This document shows positions 7,837-16,602 of a stretch of 64,000 nucleotides of DNA, one piece after another. Under the pieces are notes generated by a model. It worked only from the letters and a program-made list of their open reading frames with translations, was not told the DNA's origin and ran no database searches. The stretch's first letter is position 1. Each line of letters opens with the position of its first letter. The position numbers and the translations under genes are program-made. The stretch is from contig USFR01000001.1 in NCBI GenBank assembly GCA_900553945.1, positions 124,001 to 188,000 of the forward strand. The letters are read 5' to 3'. The DNA is from an uncultured Clostridium sp. Lineage in GTDB: Bacteria; Bacillota; Clostridia; TANB77; CAG-508.

Positions 7837-10302
7837 TCATTTTAAATATTCTTTCACAAATGCACACTCTTTAAAGTTCTTGTTTTTCTTAGCAATATCA
7901 ATCAATTCATCAACCATCTCTTTAGTGATTTTACTACTCTTCTTTTCATAAAACTTCTTCAAAGGCTTTTGTAAATCCATCATAACTTTAGTCGCCTTAT
8001 TTACATTTTGCTCCAAAAATAATCTATTCATCTTTTCGATTTGATAATCATAAATTACCTTGCCAACTGCCGTATTCTTAATTTGTTCCAATGTATTTTC
8101 AGCAGTAATATTTTCAATTTTCAAAACCTTATCAGGCAACTTCCTTCCAAATAATTTTTCAAAATCCTCATCAGAAACATCCTGAACATTTCCTGTCCAA
8201 TACTTTTCAGGAATCTCCATCCTTGAACAAACATCCTCAGAATCAATCACAACACTATCGCTCAAAACAATATCCCTACTAGACTTACCAATCAAAATCT
8301 CGTACTCACCAGCCTCAACCTGCCATCTATCATTTTCAATATCAAAATACTCAAAACAATTCTTATCAAGACAAACACAAGCCTCTTTAACCTCACCAGG
8401 AGCAAGCTCAACTTTCACAAAATCTCTCAACTCCTTCTCAGGTCTAAACACAACAGAATCAGCTTTCTTAATATAAATCTGAGCAATCTCTTTTCCAACA
8501 ACACTTCCAACATTCTTAATCTTAAATCTAACCACAATTTTCTCATTCTCATTGCATACTTCTAAATCAGAATACTCAAAATCCGTATAACTCAAGCCAA
8601 ATCCAAATGGAAACAACACATTCTTTCCAACTTTATCATAAAACTTATATCCAATAAAAACAGACTCTTTATATTCAACAGTAAGTTCATTTCCAGGATA
8701 ATTTTTAAAGCAAGACGTATCTTCCAAACAAACAGGATAAGATTCTGCCAACTTACCACTAGGATTAACTTTGCCAAGAATACAATCAACAATTGCCTTT
8801 CCACCAGCTTCACCACCAATATAACCAGCAACAATAGCTTTAACACTATCTTTCCAAGGCATTAAAACAGGTGAACCATTTGCCAAAACAATAATAACAT
8901 TTTTATTCACCTTGCACACTTCTTCAATCAACTTATTCTGATTAGCAGGCATATCTAAACAAACTCTATCAACACCTTCAGATTCATAATTTTCAGTAAG
9001 TCCAGCAAACACAATTACAATGTCATTTTTCTCAGCTAACTTAACAGCCTCTCTTCTCAATGACTCATCATTCTCAAATTCAATCCTTTCATAACCTTTA
9101 GCATACTCAACCTCAATTCCGTTCTCAACAAAATTATCATAAGCATTCTCAATTTTATAAGGATTAATCGTTGAACTTCCAGCCCCTTGATACCTAGGAA
9201 TTTTCGCCATATCACCAATAACAGCAATTTTTTTCTCCTTTACAGGAAGAATACCATCTTCATTTTTCAATAAAACAATTGTCTCTTCAGCAATTTTTCT
9301 AGCAATCTCATGATGCTCTCTCTGATCATACTCAAATCCAATTTTTCTTGCAGTATCAACAGCCTCACTCTTCAAACTAGTTTTTCTCTCTAAATCTTCA
9401 ACCTGATCTTTCAAACCGATACATTTCTTTAAATTTTGTTGTCCCTTAATAGCCACATCAATAATTCTATCAACTGCCTCATCTAACACACTTTCAGGAA
9501 CTTTTCCACACTTCACAGCTAAAACAATTTCATCAGCACCATTACCTCTACCGCCGGGCATTTCTAACTCATGAGATGCAAGCAAGCCTTTAACTCTATC
9601 GTTCTCAGCTCCCCAATCAGAAATAACAATACCATCAAAATTCCATTCATCTCTCAAAATATCCTTAAGTAAATGTTGATTCTCACTGCAATATTCACCA
9701 TTAACTTTATTATAAGCACTCATAACAGACCACGGTTTTGCATTCTTCACAATCAACTCAAAAGCCTTCAAATAAACCTCTCTTAAAGCTCTCTCATCAA
9801 CAATCGCGTCAATCGTTCTTCTTCTATTTTCTTGATTATTAACAGCAAAGTGCTTTACACAAGCGCCAACGCCTGTACTCTGAAGTCCTTTAACATACTC
9901 TGTACTAAGGATTCCAGTCAAATAAGGATCCTCAGAAAAATACTCAAAATTCCTACCGCACAAAGGACTTCTCTTTATATTAATAGCAGGTCCCAAAACG
10001 ACATTAACTTCCTCTTTTCTAGCCTCTTCTCCCAAAGTCTTTCCAAGTAAATAAACAAGTTCTCTGTTCCAAGTATTTCCCAAACTTGCAGAAGCAGGAA
10101 AGCAAGTAGAAATCTCACTCTCATTTATTCCTAAATTATCAGCCTTAGTCTTCTGAACCCTTAACCCATGAGGCCCATCGGACATAGTAATATTAGGAAT
10201 ACCATACTGCTCAAATTCAACACTATGCCAATAATCATTCCCCACACACAAACTAGCCTTCTCCTCCAAAGACAACTTTTCAATTAAATCTCCATACTTC
10301 AT
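7837..10302 (-). CDS. GH3 beta-glucosidase, cytoplasmic
   Basis: An 821-residue glycoside hydrolase family 3 enzyme in the usual order: (beta/alpha)8 domain with the nucleophile motif VISDWGAENDR near residue 227, an alpha/beta sandwich domain with GAGSSTINPY and a SEGVDR segment that likely supplies the acid/base, then a fibronectin-type C-terminal domain (SVFIGYKFYDKVGKNVLFPF). About 110 extra residues follow and may form a helical extension. There is no signal peptide, so it acts on imported oligosaccharides or glycosides. It is co-transcribed with the downstream HAD phosphatase. Confidence 0.93.
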   Translation of the reverse strand: MKYGDLIEKLSLEEKASLCVGNDYWHSVEFEQYGIPNITMSDGPHGLRVQKTKADNLGINESEISTCFPASASLGNTWNRELVYLLGKTLGEEARKEEVNVVLGPAINIKRSPLCGRNFEYFSEDPYLTGILSTEYVKGLQSTGVGACVKHFAVNNQENRRRTIDAIVDERALREVYLKAFELIVKNAKPWSVMSAYNKVNGEYCSENQHLLKDILRDEWNFDGIVISDWGAENDRVKGLLASHELEMPGGRGNGADEIVLAVKCGKVPESVLDEAVDRIIDVAIKGQQNLKKCIGLKDQVEDLERKTSLKSEAVDTARKIGFEYDQREHHEIARKIAEETIVLLKNEDGILPVKEKKIAVIGDMAKIPRYQGAGSSTINPYKIENAYDNFVENGIEVEYAKGYERIEFENDESLRREAVKLAEKNDIVIVFAGLTENYESEGVDRVCLDMPANQNKLIEEVCKVNKNVIIVLANGSPVLMPWKDSVKAIVAGYIGGEAGGKAIVDCILGKVNPSGKLAESYPVCLEDTSCFKNYPGNELTVEYKESVFIGYKFYDKVGKNVLFPFGFGLSYTDFEYSDLEVCNENEKIVVRFKIKNVGSVVGKEIAQIYIKKADSVVFRPEKELRDFVKVELAPGEVKEACVCLDKNCFEYFDIENDRWQVEAGEYEILIGKSSRDIVLSDSVVIDSEDVCSRMEIPEKYWTGNVQDVSDEDFEKLFGRKLPDKVLKIENITAENTLEQIKNTAVGKVIYDYQIEKMNRLFLEQNVNKATKVMMDLQKPLKKFYEKKSSKITKEMVDELIDIAKKNKNFKECAFVKEYLK

Positions 10303-10463
10303 AATTTCAAAAACCTCACTATTTCAAAATTTCTTATATTCAAAATCTCAAGACAAACCTCAATTATTTGCTCCATTAACATCAAAAAATTAAACACCTC
10401 GTCTCAAAATTAATAAAATCTAGTCAATAATTCACTTATATCATACTTTTTCGCAATATTCAA

Positions 10464-10492
10464 TTGACTAAACGCAACTTCCATATTATAAT
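10464..10492 (+). promoter_or_regulatory. SigA-type promoter of the GT2 gene
   Basis: TTGACT (10464-10469) and TATAAT (10487-10492) with a 17-base spacer, 75 bases upstream of the likely start codon at 10567. The rest of the 264-base gap from the GH3 start is AT-rich, with no further element seen. Confidence 0.82.
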
Positions 10493-10566
10493 CATGAGCA
10501 CAAGAACTTATCAACTAGGACTCTTATTTAAAAGGTCCGCCGCGTATGGAAAAGGAGGTCAACGAT

Positions 10567-11436
10567 ATGTTGAAATTCAGTGTAATTGTTCCATGTTATA
10601 ACGCAGAAGGCCCTATTCGGACCTGTTTAAACAGCATCTTAGCCCAGACGTATGAAAACTTTGAAGTTATCGTCATCAATGATGGTTCAACCGACAATAG
10701 CAAAGCTATTTTGGACGAATACGAAGAAAAAGATTCACGAGTTCACGCATATCACTTTGAAAACTCAGGTGTAGCTATCACCAGAACACGAGGCACAACA
10801 TTAGCCCAAGGTGATTATGTAATCTTCGTAGATTCAGATGACACAATCAATCCCAAACTGCTTGAAACTCTCGGAAATACCATCGTTACCAACAAAAATC
10901 CAGACATCGTAAGATACCAGGTAAACTTAGTCGGAGACGATGAATCCAAAGACCATCAAAGATACAACTGGCTCGAAGAAGCTGGAACCATGCTTTCAGG
11001 TATGGACGCACTCATGCTCTGGTCAAAACCAGGTAAAAAATACGCAGTATACTGGCTGTTCGCGTTTAAACGAGAAATTTTTTTCAAGTTCCAAATCGCA
11101 GCAAGCAATCTTCGTTGCTATGAAGACGTGGCACTCATACCAATCCTCATTGCATCGTCCCAATCAGTAATATGCATTGACTACATTGGTTATAACTATA
11201 TTTGCAACAATAGCACAAGTTTAACAAACATCGCAAGTATGGAAGCAGAACGTGAAAGAGCAATTGCATTTTGGTACGCATGTGACTATGCAATCACCAA
11301 TTTTGTAAAGCTCGACAACATTTCAGGAAGAGACATCGCATTCTTCACTCAGGACTATATGCGTAGACTCAAAAAGAAATACGATTCTTTACCTGAATCA
11401 CTTAAAGAAGATTTTAAACCACTTTACCAAATTTAA
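10567..11436 (+). CDS. Family 2 glycosyltransferase
   Basis: A 289-residue GT-A fold transferase using a nucleotide-sugar donor. N-terminal SVIVPCYNAEG, VINDGSTDNS near residue 35 and the DxD-like VIFVDSDDTI near residue 85 are classic GT2 motifs. No membrane segment is visible, so it is cytoplasmic or peripheral. The ATG at 10567 has AAAGGAGG eight bases upstream; an in-frame ATG at 10546 would place that ribosome-binding site inside the gene and is rejected. Base composition is richer in G+C than its neighbours, like the ROK gene, and both are plus-strand single genes. The acceptor is unknown; surface polysaccharide is likely. Confidence 0.85.
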   Translation: MLKFSVIVPCYNAEGPIRTCLNSILAQTYENFEVIVINDGSTDNSKAILDEYEEKDSRVHAYHFENSGVAITRTRGTTLAQGDYVIFVDSDDTINPKLLETLGNTIVTNKNPDIVRYQVNLVGDDESKDHQRYNWLEEAGTMLSGMDALMLWSKPGKKYAVYWLFAFKREIFFKFQIAASNLRCYEDVALIPILIASSQSVICIDYIGYNYICNNSTSLTNIASMEAERERAIAFWYACDYAITNFVKLDNISGRDIAFFTQDYMRRLKKKYDSLPESLKEDFKPLYQI

Positions 11437-11442
11437 CGCACA

Positions 11443-11481
11443 CACGAGCGCACTTCTCTAATTAGAGAAGCAGCGCTCGTG
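11443..11481 (+). terminator. Long hairpin terminator of the GT2 gene
   Basis: Nine-base GC-rich arms (11443-11451 and 11473-11481) enclose a second hairpin of cttctcta / tagagaag, followed by a T-rich stretch. It starts seven bases after the GT2 stop. Confidence 0.8.
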
Positions 11482-11506
11482 CTATTTATTGTTATAAACA
11501 TAATTG

Positions 11507-11575
11507 TTAATCTTATATAATAAGAAGTTTGGAAAATTTTTCTATTATATTTTTAATCTTATATAACAGGAAGTT
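11507..11575. repeat. Pair of 23-bp direct repeats
   Basis: 11507-11529 and 11553-11575 match at 21 of 23 positions (ttaatcttatataa followed by taag or cagg, then aagtt). They lie between the GT2 terminator and the tyrS terminator. Function unknown. Confidence 0.6.
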
Positions 11576-11591
11576 CAAAGGGTATTCATAT

Positions 11592-11626
11592 TATATAAAA
11601 AATAGATTTAAGTATCAACTTAAATC
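11592..11626 (-). terminator. Terminator of the polA-tyrS operon
   Basis: Perfect eight-base arms gatttaag / cttaaatc (11605-11612, 11619-11626) followed on the minus strand by a T-rich run, 15 bases after the tyrS stop. Confidence 0.85.
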
Positions 11627-11641
11627 CACTTTTCAATTTTC

Positions 11642-12853
11642 TTATTTTATCAATTTATGATAAATTTTCTTTCCTTTTCTCAAAATTGCATAGCCTTCTT
11701 TAAAATCTTCTTCTTTTAACACATAAGCAATATCATCTATCTTTTCATCATTTAAACTAATTGCACCTTGAGAAATTAAAGTTTTAGCTTGTCCTTTTGA
11801 AGGAGCTATTCCAGCATTAACAATTGCTTCTATAATTGTACAACCAATTTCAACTTTAGTTGATTCCATGGCTTCAACATTTCCTTTTCCTTCAAACATA
11901 GCTTTTGTTGCTTCCTCAGCTTTTATTGCAGCTTCTTCACCATGAACAAGTTTTGTAATTTCAAAAGCAGCTCTTCTCTTAGCTTCATTAATTCTTTCAT
12001 CTTTATATTTTGTCATTTCTTCAATTTCATCAACATCAATAAATGTTAACAATTTCATAACATTTTCAATATCATCATCCGCAACATTTCTCCAATATTG
12101 ATAAAATTCGTATGGAGATGTCTTTTCTGGATTTAACCATAAAGCACCCTTTTCTGTTTTTCCCATCTTTTTGCCTTCTTTAGTTGTAAGAAGTTTAAAA
12201 GTAAATCCATAAGCATCTTCAGCACCAATCTTTCTAATTAATTCAACTCCACCAATTATATTAGACCATTGATCATTTCCACCCATTTCAAGTTTACATC
12301 CATAATGATCATGTAAATATAAAAAGTCATAAGATTGCATTAACATATATCCAAGTTCAAAGAAAGTTAATCCTGTTTCTAATCTGTTTTTATAACACTC
12401 TGCAGCTAACATTCTATTTACAGAAAAATGAACTCCTATTTCTCTCATAAAATTAATATAATTTAAATCTCTAAGCCAATCGCCATTATTGACAATAATA
12501 GCAGCATTTGGTCCTTCAAAACTTAAAAATTTCTCTATTTGTTTTTTTATTTGAGCAACATTATTATCAATATCTTCAACTGTAAGCATTTTTCTCATAT
12601 CAGTTTTTCCTGATGGATCACCTATAATAGCTGTTCCGCCGCCCATTAATATTATTGGTTTATGTCCAGCTTTTTGCATATGAGATGCAACCATCAAAGA
12701 AATAAAATGACCTACATGTAAACTATCTGCTGTTGGATCAATTCCAATATAAAATGGCACACACTCTTTCTCAAATAATTTTTTAATCTCCTCTGGATGA
12801 GTTAATTGTTCAACATAACCTCTTCTCTCTAATGTATTAAAAACATTCTGCAT
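11642..12853 (-). CDS. tyrS: Tyrosyl-tRNA synthetase
   Basis: A 403-residue class I aminoacyl-tRNA synthetase charging tRNA-Tyr. The HIGH box reads HVGH (near residue 47), the tyrosine-binding segment is QSYDFLYL near residue 173, the KMSKS loop reads KMGKT near residue 230, and a C-terminal S4 RNA-binding domain (APSKGQAKTLISQGAISLN) occupies the last 70 residues. It is the last gene of a long minus-strand operon. There is no room upstream for a T-box leader, so any regulation would come from the distal promoter. Confidence 0.97.
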   Translation of the reverse strand: MQNVFNTLERRGYVEQLTHPEEIKKLFEKECVPFYIGIDPTADSLHVGHFISLMVASHMQKAGHKPIILMGGGTAIIGDPSGKTDMRKMLTVEDIDNNVAQIKKQIEKFLSFEGPNAAIIVNNGDWLRDLNYINFMREIGVHFSVNRMLAAECYKNRLETGLTFFELGYMLMQSYDFLYLHDHYGCKLEMGGNDQWSNIIGGVELIRKIGAEDAYGFTFKLLTTKEGKKMGKTEKGALWLNPEKTSPYEFYQYWRNVADDDIENVMKLLTFIDVDEIEEMTKYKDERINEAKRRAAFEITKLVHGEEAAIKAEEATKAMFEGKGNVEAMESTKVEIGCTIIEAIVNAGIAPSKGQAKTLISQGAISLNDEKIDDIAYVLKEEDFKEGYAILRKGKKIYHKLIK

Positions 12854-12879
12854 CTGTAAATCTTCCTCCTAGTTTAAAA

Positions 12880-13128
12880 TTATTTTGAAATTTCTTGATT
12901 AATATATCCAGAAAATTCATCATTAAGTAAAAATCTATTTAAATTTCTAGAATTGATTCCTGTTTCAACAGAAATTTCTTGTACAGTAATTCCAGTTGTA
13001 CAAGTATTTTGTTCAAAAAAATTCTTTAATTTTTGTATATCCAAATTTTCATTTGTTTTACAAGCTTGGCATACATCCATATCTGAATGAAAAAAGTTTC
13101 CACAACGAGGGCATTTTTTAAATTCCAT
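12880..13128 (-). CDS. Small zinc-ribbon / HTH protein (YvyF-like)
   Basis: An 82-residue protein with an N-terminal zinc ribbon (CPRC and CQAC about 17 residues apart) followed by a helical, winged-helix-like segment (ITVQEISVETGINSRNLNRF). It resembles YvyF/TIGR03826 proteins, which are often near flagellar genes, but no flagellar gene is seen here. The start at 13128 has AAAGGA nine bases upstream; a longer frame from 13146 would contain that site. The role is unknown, possibly nucleic-acid binding. It lies 26 bases before tyrS. Confidence 0.6.
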   Translation of the reverse strand: MEFKKCPRCGNFFHSDMDVCQACKTNENLDIQKLKNFFEQNTCTTGITVQEISVETGINSRNLNRFLLNDEFSGYINQEISK

Positions 13129-13337
13129 ATAAATCATTCCTTTCATAGGAAGTCAATAAATCAACTTCAAGTATTTTCTGTCACATTTTATCATAATATG
13201 TTTAAAAAAGAAAGATTATATCAAATTTTTTTCACACATTCCTAACACATTTTCCAAACTCACTTCGTTTGTTTGTTCCTTGCGCGGTGATGCAAAAATT
13301 TATATAACCTTTCTTCTATACTACAAATATAAATTTT

Positions 13338-13883
13338 TTACTGTACACCATACAATTTATTATACATTTCATAATTTTTCATTACTTTACGTAAATACAT
13401 TTCTGTTTCTCTATATGGAATCTCTTCTAAATTCGAACCATCTTCTTTTATAACACCTTGAGCAATCCATTTATCAACATTTCCAAATCCGGCATTATAA
13501 GCAGCTATAGCAATTTTAGGATTCTCATATTTTTCTATCAAATCAGCTAAATACTTTGTTCCAATATTTATGTTCGTCTCAGCATTATACAAATTCACAC
13601 CACTATAACCAAGCTCATCAGCAATCTCAATTGCAGTATCATTCATAATCTGCATAAGACCTTTAGCTCCCTTACTAGATTTTGCTTTTTCTCTAAAATT
13701 ACTTTCTTGCTTTATCACAGCATACACCAAATTTCTGTCAACACCATATTCTTCTGAATATTTTTCAACATAATCAGAATATTTATCTGGATAAAACTTT
13801 ATTAAAATTTTATCTTTTAACATAAATATCGTAATTATGCATATGCAAATAATTACTAAAACAGTCCAAATTTTAAATTTCAT
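13338..13883 (-). CDS. SLT-type lytic transglycosylase, membrane-anchored
   Basis: A 181-residue protein with one N-terminal membrane segment (residues 4-21) and a soluble lytic transglycosylase domain. Visible motifs are VIKQESNF (catalytic Glu near residue 63), SSKGAKGLMQIM and IAAYNAGFGNVDKW. These enzymes cleave peptidoglycan between MurNAc and GlcNAc, leaving anhydro-MurNAc. It resembles YjbJ/MltE-type short forms. It starts 15 bases after polA, so it is co-transcribed. The following 209 bases, up to the zinc-ribbon start, hold nothing I recognise. Confidence 0.9.
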   Translation of the reverse strand: MKFKIWTVLVIICICIITIFMLKDKILIKFYPDKYSDYVEKYSEEYGVDRNLVYAVIKQESNFREKAKSSKGAKGLMQIMNDTAIEIADELGYSGVNLYNAETNINIGTKYLADLIEKYENPKIAIAAYNAGFGNVDKWIAQGVIKEDGSNLEEIPYRETEMYLRKVMKNYEMYNKLYGVQ

Positions 13884-13898
13884 TTATCAGCCTTTCTT

Positions 13899-16583
13899 CT
13901 ATTTTGCATCATACCAATTTTCGCCCTCTGCCACTTCCACTTTAAGTGGAACTAACAATTTAGCAGCATGCTCCATATTATTAACTAAAATTTCTCTAAC
14001 TTCATCTTTCTCTTTTATATCTGTCTCAATTAACAATTCATCATGTACTTGAAGAACAATTTTTGAATTTAAATTTCTATTTTTCAATTCTCTAAAAACA
14101 TTTATCATAGCAATCTTCATAATATCAGCCGCTGTACCTTGGATTGGAGTGTTCATTGCAACTCTCTCTCCAAATTTTCTAACCATATAGCTCTTAGAAG
14201 TTAATTCAGGAATATATCTTCTTCTGTTATACATTGTTTCAATATAACCTTTCTTTTTTGCATCCTCTACAGCTTCATCCATAAAAGTTTTTATTCCACT
14301 ATATTTCTCCAAATATTGTTCTATATACTGTTTTGCTTGTTTTCTAGAAGAATGAATTTGACCAGCTAAACCGAAATCACTAATACCATAAACAATTCCA
14401 AAATTAACAGCCTTAGCTTTACTTCTCAACTCTTTCGTTACTTCATCCAATGGCACACCAAAAACTCTTGAAGCAGCCTGAGCATGAATATCTTCGTCAT
14501 GAATAAAGTTATCAACCATAGTTTCATCTTTAGAAACATGAGCCAAAACGCGAAGTTCAATTTGAGAATAATCAGCATCTAAAAATATTTTATTTTCTGC
14601 TGGTTTGAAAACCTTTCTTAATTTCTTTCCAATTTCAATTCTAGTAGGAATATTTTGCAAGTTAGGTTCTGTACTACTTATTCTTCCTGTAGCAGTAACA
14701 GTTTGGTGGAAATAAGAATGAATCCTTCCAGTATTTTTATTAATATATGGTATCATTCCTTCAATATAAGTAGAATTTAATTTTGCTAATTGACGATATT
14801 CTAGGATATACTCAATTATTTCATGCTCACATTGCAATTTTTCTAAAGTATCTACATCAGTTGAATAACCATTTTTCGTTTTCTTTATAACAGGTAATTT
14901 CAATTTCTCAAATAAAACTTCTCCAAGCTGTTTAGTTGAATTTATATTAAATTCTTCACCAGCCAATTCATGAATTTTATTTGTCAACTCATCCAATTTA
15001 ACCTTTAACTCATCACCATATGCAATCAATTCATTTTTATCTACATACATTCCTCTATATTGCATATCTGCAAGTACTTCCAATACAGGCATTTCGATAT
15101 TATTAAATAAATCATACATACCTTTTTCTTTTAAATCTTTTTCCAAAACATCATGCAATCTTCCAATAGAATAAGCATACACAGCAATTTGCTCATTTTC
15201 TTTTTCCTCTTGCACTTCAAATAAATTTAATTGCTCTTGTTTACCCTCATCAACATTAATATCTATTCCCAAATATTCATTCATTAAATCTGATATTGAA
15301 TATTGATTTGTTGTTGAATTAAGCAAATATCCTGCAATTCTAATATCAAACATAAAATTCTTAGGATTAATTCCCGCTTCTTCACATAAAATATAAATGT
15401 CTTTTAAATCATAACTACACTTTAGTACGTCTTCACTTTCGAAAATATCCTTCAATTCAAGAATATTAGAAACTTTATAATCATATACCTTATTTTCATC
15501 TTTTATATAAATACTAATTGATTTTATTTTTTTCTTTATAATCGAATTAGTATCTTCTACTGTTTCAACATAAAAATAACATACCTTATTTTCTATAACT
15601 TTTTTCTTTATATCATTAAATTTTTCAGCATTTATAACCGCTTTCTCAAAATCCATTTTAACAGCAGGCTCAGCACTCTCATCTTCTACAATCTCATCTT
15701 TTAAATTAAATCTATCAATATATCTATTAAACTTTAATTCCTTGAAAATTTTATAAACCTCAGATTTATTCCACTCCTTCATTTTCAAATCCTCAATAGA
15801 CTTTTCAATTGGAGTTTCTAAGTTTATTGTACCCAACGTTTTTGAAAGCATTGCTAATTCTTTATTTTCAGCAATTTTCTCTCTTTGTTTTCCTTTTAAA
15901 TCATCAGTATTATTCTCAACACACTCATATAAATGATCTATCGTTCCATATTTTTTCACAAGAGATAACGCTGTTTTTTCACCTATTCCAGGAACGCCCG
16001 GAATATTATCTGAAGTATCTCCTTGTAATCCTTTAACTTCAATCATTTGCTTAGGCTCTACACCATAAACTTCTAAAACCTTATCCCTGTTAAAAATTTC
16101 TGTCTCTGTTTTTCCAGCCTTAGTTCTTGGAATATATATAGAAACTTTATCTGTAGCAAGTTGAAAAGAATCTCTATCACCAGTAAGTAAAACAACATCC
16201 AAGCCAGAATTTTCACCAATGCGTGACAAAGTTCCTAAAACATCATCTGCTTCATAACCTTCTTTTTCAATTATAGTAATATTCATTGCCCTTAAAACAT
16301 CTTTTAAAATAGGCATCTGTGCTGCAAGCTCCTCTGGCATACCTTTTCTGTTCGCCTTATAACCATCATACATTTTATGTCTTGCAGTTGGAGCTTTCAA
16401 ATCAAAAGCAACTGCTATATAATCAGGCTTCACTTCATCTAATTCTTTAAACAATATAGCTAAAAATCCATACACTGCATTAGTATATGTTCCATCAGCC
16501 GTTTGTAGCATTTTACTTCCCATAATTCCGTAAAAAGCTCTATTCACAATACTATTTCCATCAACAACAATTAATTTAGACAT
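13899..16583 (-). CDS. polA: DNA polymerase I
   Basis: An 894-residue family A polymerase used in repair and Okazaki fragment processing. Residues 1-290 form the 5'-3' exonuclease (VDGNSIVNRAFYG, GYEADDVLG, QGDTSDNIPGVPGIGEKTA). Residues 310-480 are a 3'-5' exonuclease-like domain whose motif I reads FYVET where the metal-binding DxE would sit, so proofreading is probably lost, as in Bacillus. Residues 490-894 are the polymerase: motif A LDADYSQIELRVLAH, motif B RSKAKAVNFGIVYG, motif C LQVHDELLIE. Confidence 0.97.
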   Translation of the reverse strand: MSKLIVVDGNSIVNRAFYGIMGSKMLQTADGTYTNAVYGFLAILFKELDEVKPDYIAVAFDLKAPTARHKMYDGYKANRKGMPEELAAQMPILKDVLRAMNITIIEKEGYEADDVLGTLSRIGENSGLDVVLLTGDRDSFQLATDKVSIYIPRTKAGKTETEIFNRDKVLEVYGVEPKQMIEVKGLQGDTSDNIPGVPGIGEKTALSLVKKYGTIDHLYECVENNTDDLKGKQREKIAENKELAMLSKTLGTINLETPIEKSIEDLKMKEWNKSEVYKIFKELKFNRYIDRFNLKDEIVEDESAEPAVKMDFEKAVINAEKFNDIKKKVIENKVCYFYVETVEDTNSIIKKKIKSISIYIKDENKVYDYKVSNILELKDIFESEDVLKCSYDLKDIYILCEEAGINPKNFMFDIRIAGYLLNSTTNQYSISDLMNEYLGIDINVDEGKQEQLNLFEVQEEKENEQIAVYAYSIGRLHDVLEKDLKEKGMYDLFNNIEMPVLEVLADMQYRGMYVDKNELIAYGDELKVKLDELTNKIHELAGEEFNINSTKQLGEVLFEKLKLPVIKKTKNGYSTDVDTLEKLQCEHEIIEYILEYRQLAKLNSTYIEGMIPYINKNTGRIHSYFHQTVTATGRISSTEPNLQNIPTRIEIGKKLRKVFKPAENKIFLDADYSQIELRVLAHVSKDETMVDNFIHDEDIHAQAASRVFGVPLDEVTKELRSKAKAVNFGIVYGISDFGLAGQIHSSRKQAKQYIEQYLEKYSGIKTFMDEAVEDAKKKGYIETMYNRRRYIPELTSKSYMVRKFGERVAMNTPIQGTAADIMKIAMINVFRELKNRNLNSKIVLQVHDELLIETDIKEKDEVREILVNNMEHAAKLLVPLKVEVAEGENWYDAK

Positions 16584-16602
16584 CTCTTATTCCTTCCTAA
16601 AT

